A DNA stretch of 64,000 bases. It comes from an uncultured Bacilli bacterium (GTDB taxonomy: Bacteria > Bacillota_I > Bacilli_A > RF39 > UBA660). The stretch lies in the NCBI GenBank assembly GCA_934102055.1, contig CAKOSE010000001.1, forward strand, positions 1-64,000, given 5' to 3'. Under the pieces are notes generated by a model. That model made no database searches and was not told where the DNA came from. It was given only the letters and a program-made list of their open reading frames with translations. A program made the position numbers and the translations under genes. Numbering within the stretch: position 1 is the stretch's first letter; the number at the start of each line of letters is the position of its first letter. Shown piece by piece: positions 18,548 through 27,535 of this stretch.

Positions 18548-18663
18548 TTTATTCTTTTTTTTGTTTTTTAACTTAACTGACTTCTTTTGTTCTTTTTTTA
18601 GAAAAGTCCTTGTTAAATTTTTATAAATATAATATAATTTTATTAGGCTAAAGGGGTAGTAAT

Positions 18664-19299
18664 ATGAAAGAGAAAAATGGTAAGTTTTATATAAAATTTT
18701 TATTTGTTCTAAGTATTATTTTGATAGTACTTGGTGTTATTTTGATATTATTATCTTTTAGAAAAGAGGTAATAGAGGATAATTATATAGTAAAGGATTA
18801 TACTGAGTATAAACCGGGTTCTGTTTCTTTAAGTGATGGGGAAATGCTTGTTACTAAAGATATAAAGTATTTAGGTGATGGTGTTTTTAGATTGACTTAT
18901 ATTAATTATTCTTTATCAGATAATTTGCTTGCAAGTGGGACTTATTTTTATATAACAGATATGTATAGTAAACAGTTTAAAGCTTTAAATACTAATGTTT
19001 ATGTAAATGGTGTAGAGTATAAATTTCCTAAATATCAGATAGCAAGTAAAGAGGGAATAAGGGTAAATTATACTAATAATGTGTTGGATGTAGAGGTTCC
19101 TAGTAGTATTTTAAAGGATAATAATGAGATAGTGGTGTTTGTTAAGTTAGATAAAATAAGTATAAATAAAAAGAGTTATATATCTCAAGATACTTACTAT
19201 ACATTTGTTCCAAATCCTAATAATAGTTTCTATAAGAAGAAAATATCTCAGTCTTATGTTGTTGAGGGGAATGCTTATATAATAGTAGATAAAAAGTGA
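18664..19299 (+). CDS. Membrane-anchored extracellular protein of unknown function
   Basis: A 211-residue protein I do not recognise. A short basic N-terminus is followed by one strong membrane helix (about 11-31). The remainder is probably outside the cell and looks beta-rich (DGVFRLTYINYSL, NNVLDVEVPSSIL), with no cysteines. It may be a small immunoglobulin-like or FxLYD-like domain, but no motif settles it. It has a GGGGTAG-type ribosome site and lies 36 nt before ppdK, with no clear functional link. Confidence 0.7.
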   Translation: MKEKNGKFYIKFLFVLSIILIVLGVILILLSFRKEVIEDNYIVKDYTEYKPGSVSLSDGEMLVTKDIKYLGDGVFRLTYINYSLSDNLLASGTYFYITDMYSKQFKALNTNVYVNGVEYKFPKYQIASKEGIRVNYTNNVLDVEVPSSILKDNNEIVVFVKLDKISINKKSYISQDTYYTFVPNPNNSFYKKKISQSYVVEGNAYIIVDKK

Positions 19300-19335
19300 T
19301 AAGATGTTTATTGCTTTTATTTTAAGGAGGATTGT

Positions 19336-21936
19336 ATGAAATACGTATATAGTTTTAAAGATGGAAAAGGAAGTATGAGGGATGTCTTAGGAGGAAAGGG
19401 TGCTAATTTGTGTGAAATGTCACGTTTAGGAATACCTGTTCCAAATGGTTTTATAGTGACTACAAGGGCATGTCAAAGTTTTTATAAAAGTAACATGAAT
19501 ATAAATCGATCAATAGAAAAAGAGATAGATAAAAAAATAAAAGTACTTGAAAAAGAGACAGGGAAAGTGTTTGGAAGTAAAACTAATCCTTTACTTGTTT
19601 CGGTAAGAAGTGGTGCTAGAGTGTCTATGCCTGGGATGATGGATACTATATTAAATTTAGGATTAAATGATGAGATAGTTAGCTCACTTAGTAGGAAGCT
19701 TGATAAAAGATTTGTTTATGATTGTTATAGAAGATTTATTAGTATGTATAGTGATGTAGTTATGGGTTTTGATAAGTCTTTGTTTGAAAATATAATAGAT
19801 GATTTAAAGAAGAGAAAAAAGATAAAATATGATACTGAGTTAACTTCTCAGGATATGGTTTATTTAGTAGATGAATTTAAAAAATTATATAAAGATTTAG
19901 CAAATGAAGATTTTCCTAGTTCTCCAAGAGTACAGTTAATGAATGGTATAAAAGCTGTTTTTAAATCATGGAATAATGAAAGGGCTAAGTTTTATAGAAA
20001 GATGAATAATATACCAGATGATTGGGGTACTGCGGTTAATGTTCAAGAGATGGTATATGGGAATTTAAATGATAATTCTGGATCGGGAGTAATTTTTAGC
20101 AGAAATCCTTCGACAGGAGAAAATGTTTTGTATGGGGAGTTTTTAATAAATGCCCAAGGTGAAGATATAGTTGCAGGTGTTAGGACTCCGAAAAAGATTG
20201 AAGAACTTAAGATGATAAATCCAAAGTGTTATCAAGAATTATTAAAGATAAGCAAACTTCTGGAAAGACATTTTAAAGATATGCAGGATATGGAATTTAC
20301 AATAGAAAATGATAAGTTATATATGCTTCAGACAAGAAATGGGAAAAGGACTGGTCAAGCGGCGATAAAGATTGCAATTGATTTAATGAAGGATGGTTTA
20401 ATAACTAAAAGGGATGTAATAAAAAGAATAAGTACAAGTGATATAAATAGTGTTCTTCATAAGACGTTTGATCAAAATGATTTAGAGGGTAAGGATGTAA
20501 TTACTAGAGGACTTGCTGCTTCTCCTGGGGCAGGTGTTGGAAGGCTTTATTTTAATGCAAATGATGTAAAAAAAGCTTATAAAGATGGAGAAAGAGATAT
20601 AGTTCTTGTAAGGTATGAAACGTCTCCAGAGGATATTGAAGGGATGAATTTATCAAAGGCAGTATTTACAGTAAGAGGAGGAATGACTTCTCATGCTGCG
20701 GTAGTGGCAAGAGGAATGGGAATACCTTGTGTATGTGGATGTGAAGATGTTGAGGTTTCTGATAAAAAGAAAATATTAGTTTATAAGAATAAGAAGTTAA
20801 AAGAAGGGGATTTGGTAAGTGTAGATGGTTCAAGTGGAACAGTTTATCTAGGAGAAGTAAAAATAACAGAGTCTGGGATAAATGATTCGTTTAAGGAACT
20901 TATGAAAGTAATAAAAGAGTACATGAAGATAGATGTAAGAGCGAATGCTGATAATTATAGAGATGCGAAAAAAGCTTTAGAACTAGGTGCTAGAGGTATA
21001 GGTCTTTGTAGGACTGAACACATGTTTTTTGATAAGGAAAGAATACTTAATTTTAGGAAAGTTATTTTATCAGAGAGTAAAGAAGAAAGAGAAGAGTCTT
21101 TATCAAAAATTCTTCCGTATCAAGAAAATGATTTTTATGAATTGTTTAAGGTAATGAATGGTTATCCAGTTACTATAAGATTATTAGATCCACCACTTCA
21201 TGAGTTTCTTCCAAAAGATGAAAAGGAAAAGAAGGATTTATCAAAAAAACTTGGTATTTCTATAAAGGAAATAAATTTAAGAATAGATGAGTTAAAGGAA
21301 TTTAATCCAATGATGGGGCATCGGGGATGTAGGCTTATGATAACGTATCCTGAGATAATAGAGATGCAAACGAATGCTATTATGAGGGCTCTTATAAAGG
21401 CAAAAGAAGAGAAAGTAGTTATAAAACCAGAGATAATGGTTCCTTTAGTGGGAGAAGAACAAGAACTTATTTATGTAAAGGAAGTAATTAAAAAGACAAT
21501 TGCTTCGTATAAGGAAGATATAGATATTAAAATAGGAACAATGATCGAAGTTCCAAGGGGAGCACTTGTTGCAGATAAAATAGCAAAACATGCTGATTTC
21601 TTCTCTTTTGGGACGAATGATTTAACACAGATGACATATGGATATTCAAGAGATGATGCGGGTAAGTTTTTAGACGATTACTTAAACAAGAAAATATTAA
21701 CATTTAATCCATTTGAAAAGTTAGATCAAAGAGGGGTAGGACTTCTTATAAAAGAAGCAATAAAAAGAGGAAAGTATATAAATAAAAACATAGAACTAGG
21801 TATATGCGGAGAACAAGGAGCAGATGAAGATAGTATAAAATTTTTAATAGAGATAGGAATAGATTATGTATCATGTAGTCCGTATAGAGTGCCATGTGCT
21901 ATGCTTACAAGTGCTAAGTATGGTATTATTAAATAA
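19336..21936 (+). CDS. ppdK: Pyruvate, phosphate dikinase
   Basis: Interconverts pyruvate + ATP + Pi and phosphoenolpyruvate + AMP + PPi. In fermenting anaerobes it commonly supports PPi-linked glycolysis. At 866 residues it is full length: an N-terminal ATP-grasp domain (GGKGANLCEM near residue 19), the swivelling phosphohistidine domain (GGMTSHAAVVARG, about 448-460) and the C-terminal TIM barrel with RTEHMFF and the catalytic Cys in LGICGEQGAD (about 830). The start follows AAGGAGG. A strong terminator follows. The PPi it makes or uses would link it to the pyrophosphatase at 0.8 kb (inference). Confidence 0.97.
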   Translation: MKYVYSFKDGKGSMRDVLGGKGANLCEMSRLGIPVPNGFIVTTRACQSFYKSNMNINRSIEKEIDKKIKVLEKETGKVFGSKTNPLLVSVRSGARVSMPGMMDTILNLGLNDEIVSSLSRKLDKRFVYDCYRRFISMYSDVVMGFDKSLFENIIDDLKKRKKIKYDTELTSQDMVYLVDEFKKLYKDLANEDFPSSPRVQLMNGIKAVFKSWNNERAKFYRKMNNIPDDWGTAVNVQEMVYGNLNDNSGSGVIFSRNPSTGENVLYGEFLINAQGEDIVAGVRTPKKIEELKMINPKCYQELLKISKLLERHFKDMQDMEFTIENDKLYMLQTRNGKRTGQAAIKIAIDLMKDGLITKRDVIKRISTSDINSVLHKTFDQNDLEGKDVITRGLAASPGAGVGRLYFNANDVKKAYKDGERDIVLVRYETSPEDIEGMNLSKAVFTVRGGMTSHAAVVARGMGIPCVCGCEDVEVSDKKKILVYKNKKLKEGDLVSVDGSSGTVYLGEVKITESGINDSFKELMKVIKEYMKIDVRANADNYRDAKKALELGARGIGLCRTEHMFFDKERILNFRKVILSESKEEREESLSKILPYQENDFYELFKVMNGYPVTIRLLDPPLHEFLPKDEKEKKDLSKKLGISIKEINLRIDELKEFNPMMGHRGCRLMITYPEIIEMQTNAIMRALIKAKEEKVVIKPEIMVPLVGEEQELIYVKEVIKKTIASYKEDIDIKIGTMIEVPRGALVADKIAKHADFFSFGTNDLTQMTYGYSRDDAGKFLDDYLNKKILTFNPFEKLDQRGVGLLIKEAIKRGKYINKNIELGICGEQGADEDSIKFLIEIGIDYVSCSPYRVPCAMLTSAKYGIIK

Positions 21937-21957
21937 TAATTAATGTTTATATGTTTT

Positions 21958-21997
21958 AAAGATTGAAATAGATATTTTGTATTTTAATCTTTTTTTG
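21958..21997 (+). terminator. Terminator after ppdK
   Basis: A 13-bp stem with one G-T pair (21958-21970 with 21980-21992) is followed by a long T-run. Confidence 0.8.
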
Positions 21998-22046
21998 ATG
22001 CGTGAAAATGTCTTATAATTTATAATACAGATAAGGAGGTATAAGT

Positions 22047-22589
22047 ATGAGTAAAGAATATGAAGTTACTGTATTAGAGGTGGATGATTCTTTTGAAAGT
22101 AAATTAGTAGGACTTGGTGCTAAATTAGTTAGTGATAGCAGGCAAAGAAGATATGTATATGATGTAAAGCCGGTTAATCCTAATAAATGGATAAGACTTA
22201 GAACTAATGGAAAGAAGACTACTCTTACAGTAAAAGAGGTAAAAGATAAAAATGAGATTGGTGGTACTGATGAAATAGAAATAGTGGTTGATTCATTTGA
22301 GGGTACTAATAAATTATTAGAAAGCCTAGGGTATGTAAGTAGAAATTATCAAGAAAATTACCGTAAAATGTATGTTTTAAATGAAGTAGAAATATCTATT
22401 GATTCGTGGCCTATGATTCCTACTTATGCTGAAATAGAGGGGAAATGTGAAAAGGATGTATTAGATGTATTAGAACTACTGGGTTATACTAAAAGGGACT
22501 ATACTACACTTGATGTTGTATCGATCTATAAATTATATAATATTGATATTATGAAAATAAAAGAGTTAAGATTTGAGGATGTTAGATAG
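22047..22589 (+). CDS. CYTH-domain phosphohydrolase or cyclase-like protein
   Basis: A 180-residue CYTH (triphosphate tunnel) protein of the CyaB/thiamine-triphosphatase group. It shows the N-terminal acidic motif KEYEVTVLEVD, basic residues in WIRLRTNGKKTTLTVKE, then EIEIVVDSF, and an acidic pair in EISIDSWP and YAEIEGK. These line a tunnel that binds triphosphates with metal. Likely substrates are inorganic triphosphate or a nucleoside/thiamine triphosphate; sequence does not decide. The ATG follows AAGGAGG. It is one of three CYTH genes in the window. Confidence 0.85.
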   Translation: MSKEYEVTVLEVDDSFESKLVGLGAKLVSDSRQRRYVYDVKPVNPNKWIRLRTNGKKTTLTVKEVKDKNEIGGTDEIEIVVDSFEGTNKLLESLGYVSRNYQENYRKMYVLNEVEISIDSWPMIPTYAEIEGKCEKDVLDVLELLGYTKRDYTTLDVVSIYKLYNIDIMKIKELRFEDVR

Positions 22590-22801
22590 ATAGAAAAAAA
22601 TATAATTTGCTTTTTGATTATAGTAATATAAGTGTAAAGAAGTCTTTAGAAATGTTAAATAAGATATGTAAATAAATATTCTTTGTTAAATGGGTTTTGT
22701 ATTTATTTTATTTTTTAAATGTTTGTGATATAATTGGTATGTAAGGAAAAATATTTGTATATATTTTATTTGTTATTATATAATATGAATGGAGGAATAT
22801 A
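22590..22801 (+). other. Gap without a gene
   Basis: 211 bp. It holds an 18-30 codon open stretch ending at about 22676 with no ribosome site, probably chance or a small remnant. The 3' end carries AT-rich promoter-like sequence (TATAAT-like hexamers near 22727) for the CvpA gene. I see no hairpin terminator after the CYTH gene. Confidence 0.4.
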
Positions 22802-23479
22802 ATGAATATAATTGATGTTGCTATAGTGATGCTTCTTCTTTTAGGAGGTGTAACGGGACTAAAGAATGGATTTTTTAAACAAGGGGTAGTTTTGATTGGG
22901 ACAATTTTATGTTTTATACTGGCTTGGGTTTTTAAAGATATAATTGCTAATTTTTTAAGTTTTACATTACCGTTCTTTAATTTTATTGGACCATTTGAGG
23001 GATTAACTTCTCTTAATATAGTTATGTATCAACTGATTGCATTTATGTTATTACTTTGTCTTTTTTCTTCTATTTTAGCAGTTGTTATAAAGGTAACTGG
23101 TTGTTTTGAAAAGTTTTTAAATATGACTATAATTTTGGGAATTCCCTCTAAAATATTAGGTTTTGTAGTTGGGATACTTGAGGCTTATGTAATTATTTTT
23201 GCAATTTTGTTTTTCTTAAATCAACCAGCATTTAATATAGATATTATTAATAAATCAAATTTAACTCCAAAAATAGTAAATTCATCTCCTGGTTTATCTA
23301 ATATAGTAGGAGATATGAATGATGCGGTAAATGATATATATGATATAACAAAAACGTATAATAAAAATCAAAATAAAAAACTATTTAATAAAAGGGTAGT
23401 AGATTCGTTATTAAGGCATGATGTTATAGATAATGATTACTTAAATAAACTAAGACAAAAGGGAAAAATTAATTATTAA
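22802..23479 (+). CDS. CvpA-family membrane protein
   Basis: A 225-residue protein with four to five membrane helices in the first 150 residues and a charged cytoplasmic tail. The start NIIDVAIVMLLLLGGVTGLKNG is the typical opening of the CvpA/colicin V production family, with a conserved G-x-K/R-G turn after the first helix. Family roles include envelope stress tolerance, but the molecular activity is unknown. The ATG follows ATGGAGG. Thioredoxin starts 9 nt after its stop, so the two form an operon. Confidence 0.8.
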   Translation: MNIIDVAIVMLLLLGGVTGLKNGFFKQGVVLIGTILCFILAWVFKDIIANFLSFTLPFFNFIGPFEGLTSLNIVMYQLIAFMLLLCLFSSILAVVIKVTGCFEKFLNMTIILGIPSKILGFVVGILEAYVIIFAILFFLNQPAFNIDIINKSNLTPKIVNSSPGLSNIVGDMNDAVNDIYDITKTYNKNQNKKLFNKRVVDSLLRHDVIDNDYLNKLRQKGKINY

Positions 23480-23488
23480 GGAGGATTT

Positions 23489-23779
23489 ATGATAAAAAAA
23501 TATAATAAAGAAGATTTAACTAAATTAGAAGGTGTTTACTTAATAGATTTTTATGCTGATTGGTGTGGTCCTTGTAAAATGTTAGGACAAGTATTAGAGA
23601 CTATGGAGGATGTAAATATAATAAAGATAAATGTGGATGAAGAAGAAGAACTTGCAAAAAGATATAAAATAATGTCTATACCAAATTTATTAATTATAAA
23701 AGATGGAGAGATTAAGAAACAATTAATTGGTTTTAGATCGAAAGAAGAACTTTTAAAGGAAATAGATAATGTAAAATAG
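23489..23779 (+). CDS. trxA: Thioredoxin
   Basis: A 96-residue cytoplasmic thiol-disulfide oxidoreductase. The active site WCGPC is present, preceded by YLIDFYAD and followed by the cis-proline segment MSIPNLLI. It is slightly shorter than typical TrxA (about 105) because the N-terminus is trimmed. It is read with the CvpA gene. The last codons form one arm of the transcription terminator. Confidence 0.93.
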   Translation: MIKKYNKEDLTKLEGVYLIDFYADWCGPCKMLGQVLETMEDVNIIKINVDEEEELAKRYKIMSIPNLLIIKDGEIKKQLIGFRSKEELLKEIDNVK

Positions 23780-23799
23780 AAGTTATCTATTTCTTTTTA
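23760..23799 (+). terminator. Terminator overlapping the trxA 3' end
   Basis: AAATAGATAA (23760-23769) pairs with TTATCTATTT (23783-23792), then CTTTTT. The left arm lies within the coding sequence. Confidence 0.75.
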
Positions 23800-23810
23800 T
23801 TATAAATTTC

Positions 23811-23839
23811 TTGAAATGAGTATAAAAGTATAGTAAAAT
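23811..23839 (+). promoter_or_regulatory. Promoter for the surface protein at 23872
   Basis: TTGAAA, 17-nt spacer, TAAAAT, about 30 nt upstream of the start. Confidence 0.55.
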
Positions 23840-23871
23840 GATATTGTGATAATAGTAGAGGAGTATGAAAG

Positions 23872-25017
23872 ATGAAAGAAAAAAAGAAAAATTCTCTTTA
23901 TAAATACTTACAAAAAGATATAAAAGATTTTAATAAGTACATATTATCCCTTGTTTGTATAGGAATCTTAGTAGGAGCAGGACTTTTGTCTTATTATGTA
24001 ACAAGTTCATATGCATTGTTTAGTGATACAATAATGGGTACTAAGACTATTGAGGGGACTGTGGATGTACGTAGTACAATATCACTTAAGTTTGTAAATG
24101 GTTCTATTGCGGAGGATGAGTCTACAAGTAAGACTATTAACAAAGGAGGTTCTACTACTTTTAAAATAAGTCCTACTTTGGGATATGGTAATCCGACAGT
24201 ATCTTGTACAACTGAGGTAACTAGTAGTGCAACTGATGAACTTTTAACATTAAAGAATGTAAAAGAGGATACAGAATGTACTGTAACTTATAATATACTT
24301 ACTTGGAGTAATAGTTCTGATAAGCAACTTAAAACAGTTTTGACTGCTGCTACTGAAGGAAAGTTGGATTTGAGTAGTTGGAAGGTTGGAGAAGAGAGAA
24401 AGATAACTATTAATGCTTTTAGTGGTAAATTCACATCATCTATTCCAGCACAAACTGCTACGCTTGTAATAATGAATATTGGTGGAAAAACTAGAACTGA
24501 TGGAAAAACTTGTAATTTTGTTGTAGGCTTTAAAGAAGCAATAATTAATCAAGAGTATTATAATTCTTCGAATGCTAGTAATGATTATAAAAACTCTGAT
24601 TTGGATAATACTATGACAAAAATTTATAATGCTTTACCTGCTGATACTCAGGCATTATTTCAAGATTGGAATGTGTTAGTTGGTAAACCTAATACAAAGG
24701 GAGTTGATTCTGGTATTTTAACTGGTACACAAACATTATCTAGGAAATTAGCTGCTCCTGCTTATAAAGAGGTTTTGGGAGAAAGTAAATCATATCATAC
24801 GGATGAGGATAATGCTTTGACGCAACTTGAATATTTTAAAACAAGTGCTAATAGGATAAAATATTATAAAGGAACAGCAACAATTTGGAGATTGCGTTCT
24901 CCTGCATATTGGGATACTGAAGGTGATTGTGATTCGTATTGTATAAAGACAACTGGAGTAAAAGGAGTATATGCTGTTAGTGATGGACGTAGCGTTTCTC
25001 CGATTGGATGTGTTTAA
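23872..25017 (+). CDS. TasA-like surface protein with a C-terminal DUF6273-type domain
   Basis: A 381-residue exported protein. After a lysine-rich start there is one membrane helix (about 25-47), then YALFSDTIMGTKTIEG, the mature-end pattern of TasA/camelysin-type proteins processed by SipW-like signal peptidases. The middle is beta-rich with two cysteine-containing strands (VSCTTEV, DTECTVTYN). The C-terminus (WRLRSPAYWD, GVYAVSDGRSVSPIGCV) matches the DUF6273 pattern seen in gut Firmicute surface proteins. It has its own promoter and terminator. Role inferred as an envelope or matrix component. Confidence 0.7.
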   Translation: MKEKKKNSLYKYLQKDIKDFNKYILSLVCIGILVGAGLLSYYVTSSYALFSDTIMGTKTIEGTVDVRSTISLKFVNGSIAEDESTSKTINKGGSTTFKISPTLGYGNPTVSCTTEVTSSATDELLTLKNVKEDTECTVTYNILTWSNSSDKQLKTVLTAATEGKLDLSSWKVGEERKITINAFSGKFTSSIPAQTATLVIMNIGGKTRTDGKTCNFVVGFKEAIINQEYYNSSNASNDYKNSDLDNTMTKIYNALPADTQALFQDWNVLVGKPNTKGVDSGILTGTQTLSRKLAAPAYKEVLGESKSYHTDEDNALTQLEYFKTSANRIKYYKGTATIWRLRSPAYWDTEGDCDSYCIKTTGVKGVYAVSDGRSVSPIGCV

Positions 25018-25038
25018 GATTAGTTTTCTAATCTTTTT
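25016..25038 (+). terminator. Terminator
   Basis: AAGATTAG (25016-25023) and CTAATCTT (25028-25035) with a TTTT loop and T-run, starting at the stop codon of the surface protein gene. Confidence 0.8.
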
Positions 25039-25092
25039 CTTTTGTTCTAATATAAATCTTTAACAATATAATTAATTGTAAGGAGGAATATT

Positions 25093-25821
25093 ATGAAACA
25101 AACTATACCTTTTAGAAAGGATATAACTTTTAAGACAAAAATAGGGGAATTAACTGCTATATCTTTAGATAATGATTTAACTCTTAAGGGAGAGGATTTG
25201 ATAGTAGGTAATTTTTATATAAGTGGTAATTATAAAATACTTGAGGGATCTTTGGAGGAAGAATCATATAGTTATAAGATACCTTGTGAGATTGCTATAA
25301 GTGAGGAATATGATACTTATGATGCTACTATAGATATAGATGATTTTTATTACGAGATAATTAATGATGAGATTTTAAGGGTAAATATAACAGTAGTGAT
25401 TAATAATCTTGAAAGAAAGGAATTACCAGAGGAAAGAAATGTTCAAGAAGAAATAGAAGTATTAAGGGATGATGATGAGGAGGAAGTGGAGGTTTTAAGG
25501 GATGAAGATGAAAAAGATAAAGATAATGAGGTTGCGAATGTTTTTAAAGAGGAAATAAAACTACCTTTAGAGGATAATAGTGATATTAAAGTGATAGATA
25601 AAATGTATAATGAAAGGAATTCTTTTTTGAAACAAAAGGATGATGTTAGTAAACAGAGTGATACTTATTTAACTTATAAAGTATATATTTATAAGGAAGA
25701 GGATACTATAGAGAAAGTTCTTAGTAAATATAAAATAACTAAAGATCAGTTGAGTGATTATAATAATCTAGAAAATATTATGCCTGGTTCTAAATTAGTG
25801 ATTCCTAGTTCAAATGATTAA
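25093..25821 (+). CDS. spoVID: SpoVID-like spore coat morphogenetic protein with LysM domain
   Basis: A 242-residue protein with the SpoVID layout. The N-terminal beta domain (about 1-110; opening IPFRKDITFKTKIGELTAIS) is followed by an acidic low-complexity linker (about 115-185). A C-terminal LysM domain follows (about 193-240: YKVYIYKEEDTIEKVLSKYK then MPGSKLVIP). In Bacillus, SpoVID directs coat encasement of the forespore. It is shorter than B. subtilis SpoVID (575 residues), mainly in the linker. The next gene overlaps by 8 bp and looks like YsxE, the same gene order as in Bacillus, which supports the call. Confidence 0.75.
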   Translation: MKQTIPFRKDITFKTKIGELTAISLDNDLTLKGEDLIVGNFYISGNYKILEGSLEEESYSYKIPCEIAISEEYDTYDATIDIDDFYYEIINDEILRVNITVVINNLERKELPEERNVQEEIEVLRDDDEEEVEVLRDEDEKDKDNEVANVFKEEIKLPLEDNSDIKVIDKMYNERNSFLKQKDDVSKQSDTYLTYKVYIYKEEDTIEKVLSKYKITKDQLSDYNNLENIMPGSKLVIPSSND

Positions 25822-26695
25822 TTATAAACAGTTAAAAGAAAATGGGATAATTCCTAAGACGATAAAAAAGATTAATAAGTCTTTTTTTGTAGATACGGGA
25901 AATAATAAATATATATTAAAGAGAAGAGATTCTTCGGTTGATAAAAAGTTTAATTATTTGCTTTCGAGAGGGTTTAATTATTTTCCAGGACATAGTGCTA
26001 TAAAGAATTATGATATATATGAGTATATTGAGGAAAGTGCTGTATCAGAAGAAGAAAAGTTAGATGAAATGGTGGATTTAATGGCATTATTACATATGAA
26101 AACAACTAGATATAAGACTATAGATTTAGATGATTATAAAATAATATATGAGGATATAGATAAGGAACTAGAATATTTAAATAATTATTATATGTCTTTG
26201 AATGATTTAATAGATAATGAAATTTATATGTCTCCTTCTCATTATTTATTGGCTTTAAATATATCAAAAATATATAGTGCTTTATCATTTTGTAGAAATG
26301 AACTTGATAATTGGTATGATATGATAAAAGAAAGTAAAAAACAAAGAGTAGCACTTACTCATAATAATTTAGACTTATCACATATTATAGTAGGAAAACA
26401 TCCATATTTGATAAGTTGGGAAAAATCTAAAGTGGATATGCCTGTTAATGATTTATTTACTCTTTATAGTAAGTATGTAAATGAAACTGATTTTTCAATT
26501 CTTTTGAATAATTATCAAAAAAGGTATCCTTTAAAACAAGAGGAGTTAAAACTGTTTTTTATAAAAATATCAATTCCAAAAAAGATAGAGTTTAAGGAAG
26601 ATGAACTTGAGAATACAAGACTTGTAAATGAGGTTTTAAGAAAACTAAAAGAAGGGGATAAGATAATAAGACCATATTATGAGAAGGGCGAGTAG
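25814..26695 (+). CDS. ysxE: YsxE/CotS-like spore coat kinase-fold protein
   Basis: A 293-residue aminoglycoside-phosphotransferase-fold protein. The N-lobe shows FFVDTGNNKYILKR. The catalytic loop reads THNNLDLSHIIVG instead of the usual HGDxxxxN, and the metal-binding Asp segment reads LISWEKS. It therefore looks catalytically degenerate, like several CotS-family coat proteins. It starts inside the last codons of the SpoVID gene (8-bp overlap, ATG at 25814). The spoVID-ysxE pair is conserved in Bacillus. Role inferred: coat-associated protein made with SpoVID. Confidence 0.72.
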   Translation: MINYKQLKENGIIPKTIKKINKSFFVDTGNNKYILKRRDSSVDKKFNYLLSRGFNYFPGHSAIKNYDIYEYIEESAVSEEEKLDEMVDLMALLHMKTTRYKTIDLDDYKIIYEDIDKELEYLNNYYMSLNDLIDNEIYMSPSHYLLALNISKIYSALSFCRNELDNWYDMIKESKKQRVALTHNNLDLSHIIVGKHPYLISWEKSKVDMPVNDLFTLYSKYVNETDFSILLNNYQKRYPLKQEELKLFFIKISIPKKIEFKEDELENTRLVNEVLRKLKEGDKIIRPYYEKGE

Positions 26696-26722
26696 TGGTT
26701 ATATATTATGTAATGATTAGAG

Positions 26723-26748
26723 GAAATATCAGGGGGATATTTCTTTTT
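26723..26748 (+). terminator. Terminator after ysxE
   Basis: GAAATATC (26723-26730) pairs with GATATTTC (26736-26743) across a 5-nt loop, then TTTTT. Confidence 0.8.
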
Positions 26749-26875
26749 ATTGTTTTATTAATTTAAAGTGTTTAAAATCTGTCATTTATTTGACAAAATT
26801 CTGATAAAAGTAATTAAAGCAATTTACTTTTCTTTTTATTTATGTTAAATTTATATCATAGGAGGTAATAATAAT

Positions 26876-27514
26876 ATGTTTGAGGAAATTGAAGGAAAAA
26901 AGAAACATAGTGTGGCATTTACTATTTTAGGGATATTTGTAATTCTTGCTACAATAGGTGGAGTAGCAGTTGCGGCATATACTTGGAATTTTGCAAGTAA
27001 TAAAGCAAATTCTATTTCAACAGGAAGTATATCAATGAGTTTACTTGAATCAGTAGATGCAATAGATATTACTGATGCATTACCAATGCAAGATTCTGAT
27101 GGAAAGGCTCAAGGAAAAAAGTTTGATTTTTCTGTAACAACCTCTGCAAGTGGGGCTCCGGGTAATATTACATATACATTATCAATTACAAAACTTGCGG
27201 TAGATTCTGGGTATACAGCTTTACCTGATTCAAGTGTAAAAGTGTATCTTGCAACTTTTGATGGTAATACTGAGACTCAAGTTATGGCTCCAAAACTAGT
27301 AAGTAAAATAATAACTAGTGGAGATACAGGAGTTTTAACATTTGATAGCGGGAAAACTTCTTATTTAACACATGCTCATACAACTGCAAATACAACAAAG
27401 ACAACTAAATATAGATTAAGAATGTGGGTAGATAAAGATGTAGATGCATCAAGTTGGACAAAGGATACAAAACAACAATATAAACTAAAAATAAGTACAA
27501 AAGGTAGTATATAA
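26876..27514 (+). CDS. TasA/camelysin-like exported protein (first of a pair)
   Basis: A 212-residue protein. One membrane helix (about 14-35: VAFTILGIFVILATIGGVAVAA) is followed by AYTWNFASNKANSISTGSISM, the pattern after the cleavage site of TasA-like proteins. The rest is a single beta-sandwich-like domain rich in Thr/Ser, without cysteines. TasA proteins form amyloid-like or filamentous biofilm matrix in Bacillus. No SipW-type peptidase is in the window. A good AGGAGG precedes the ATG. It lies 21 nt before a second protein of the same design. Confidence 0.7.
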   Translation: MFEEIEGKKKHSVAFTILGIFVILATIGGVAVAAYTWNFASNKANSISTGSISMSLLESVDAIDITDALPMQDSDGKAQGKKFDFSVTTSASGAPGNITYTLSITKLAVDSGYTALPDSSVKVYLATFDGNTETQVMAPKLVSKIITSGDTGVLTFDSGKTSYLTHAHTTANTTKTTKYRLRMWVDKDVDASSWTKDTKQQYKLKISTKGSI

Positions 27515-27535
27515 TAAAAGGAAAGGAAGAAAAAT

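Noticed and set aside
18540..19300. Possible Mycoplasma-type code (TGA as Trp)
   Set aside because: TGA ends several genes at the expected family length and Trp is consistently TGG.
22590..22680. Short open stretch ending FDYSNISVKKSLEMLNKICK
   Set aside because: No start codon with a ribosome site and too short; at most a remnant.
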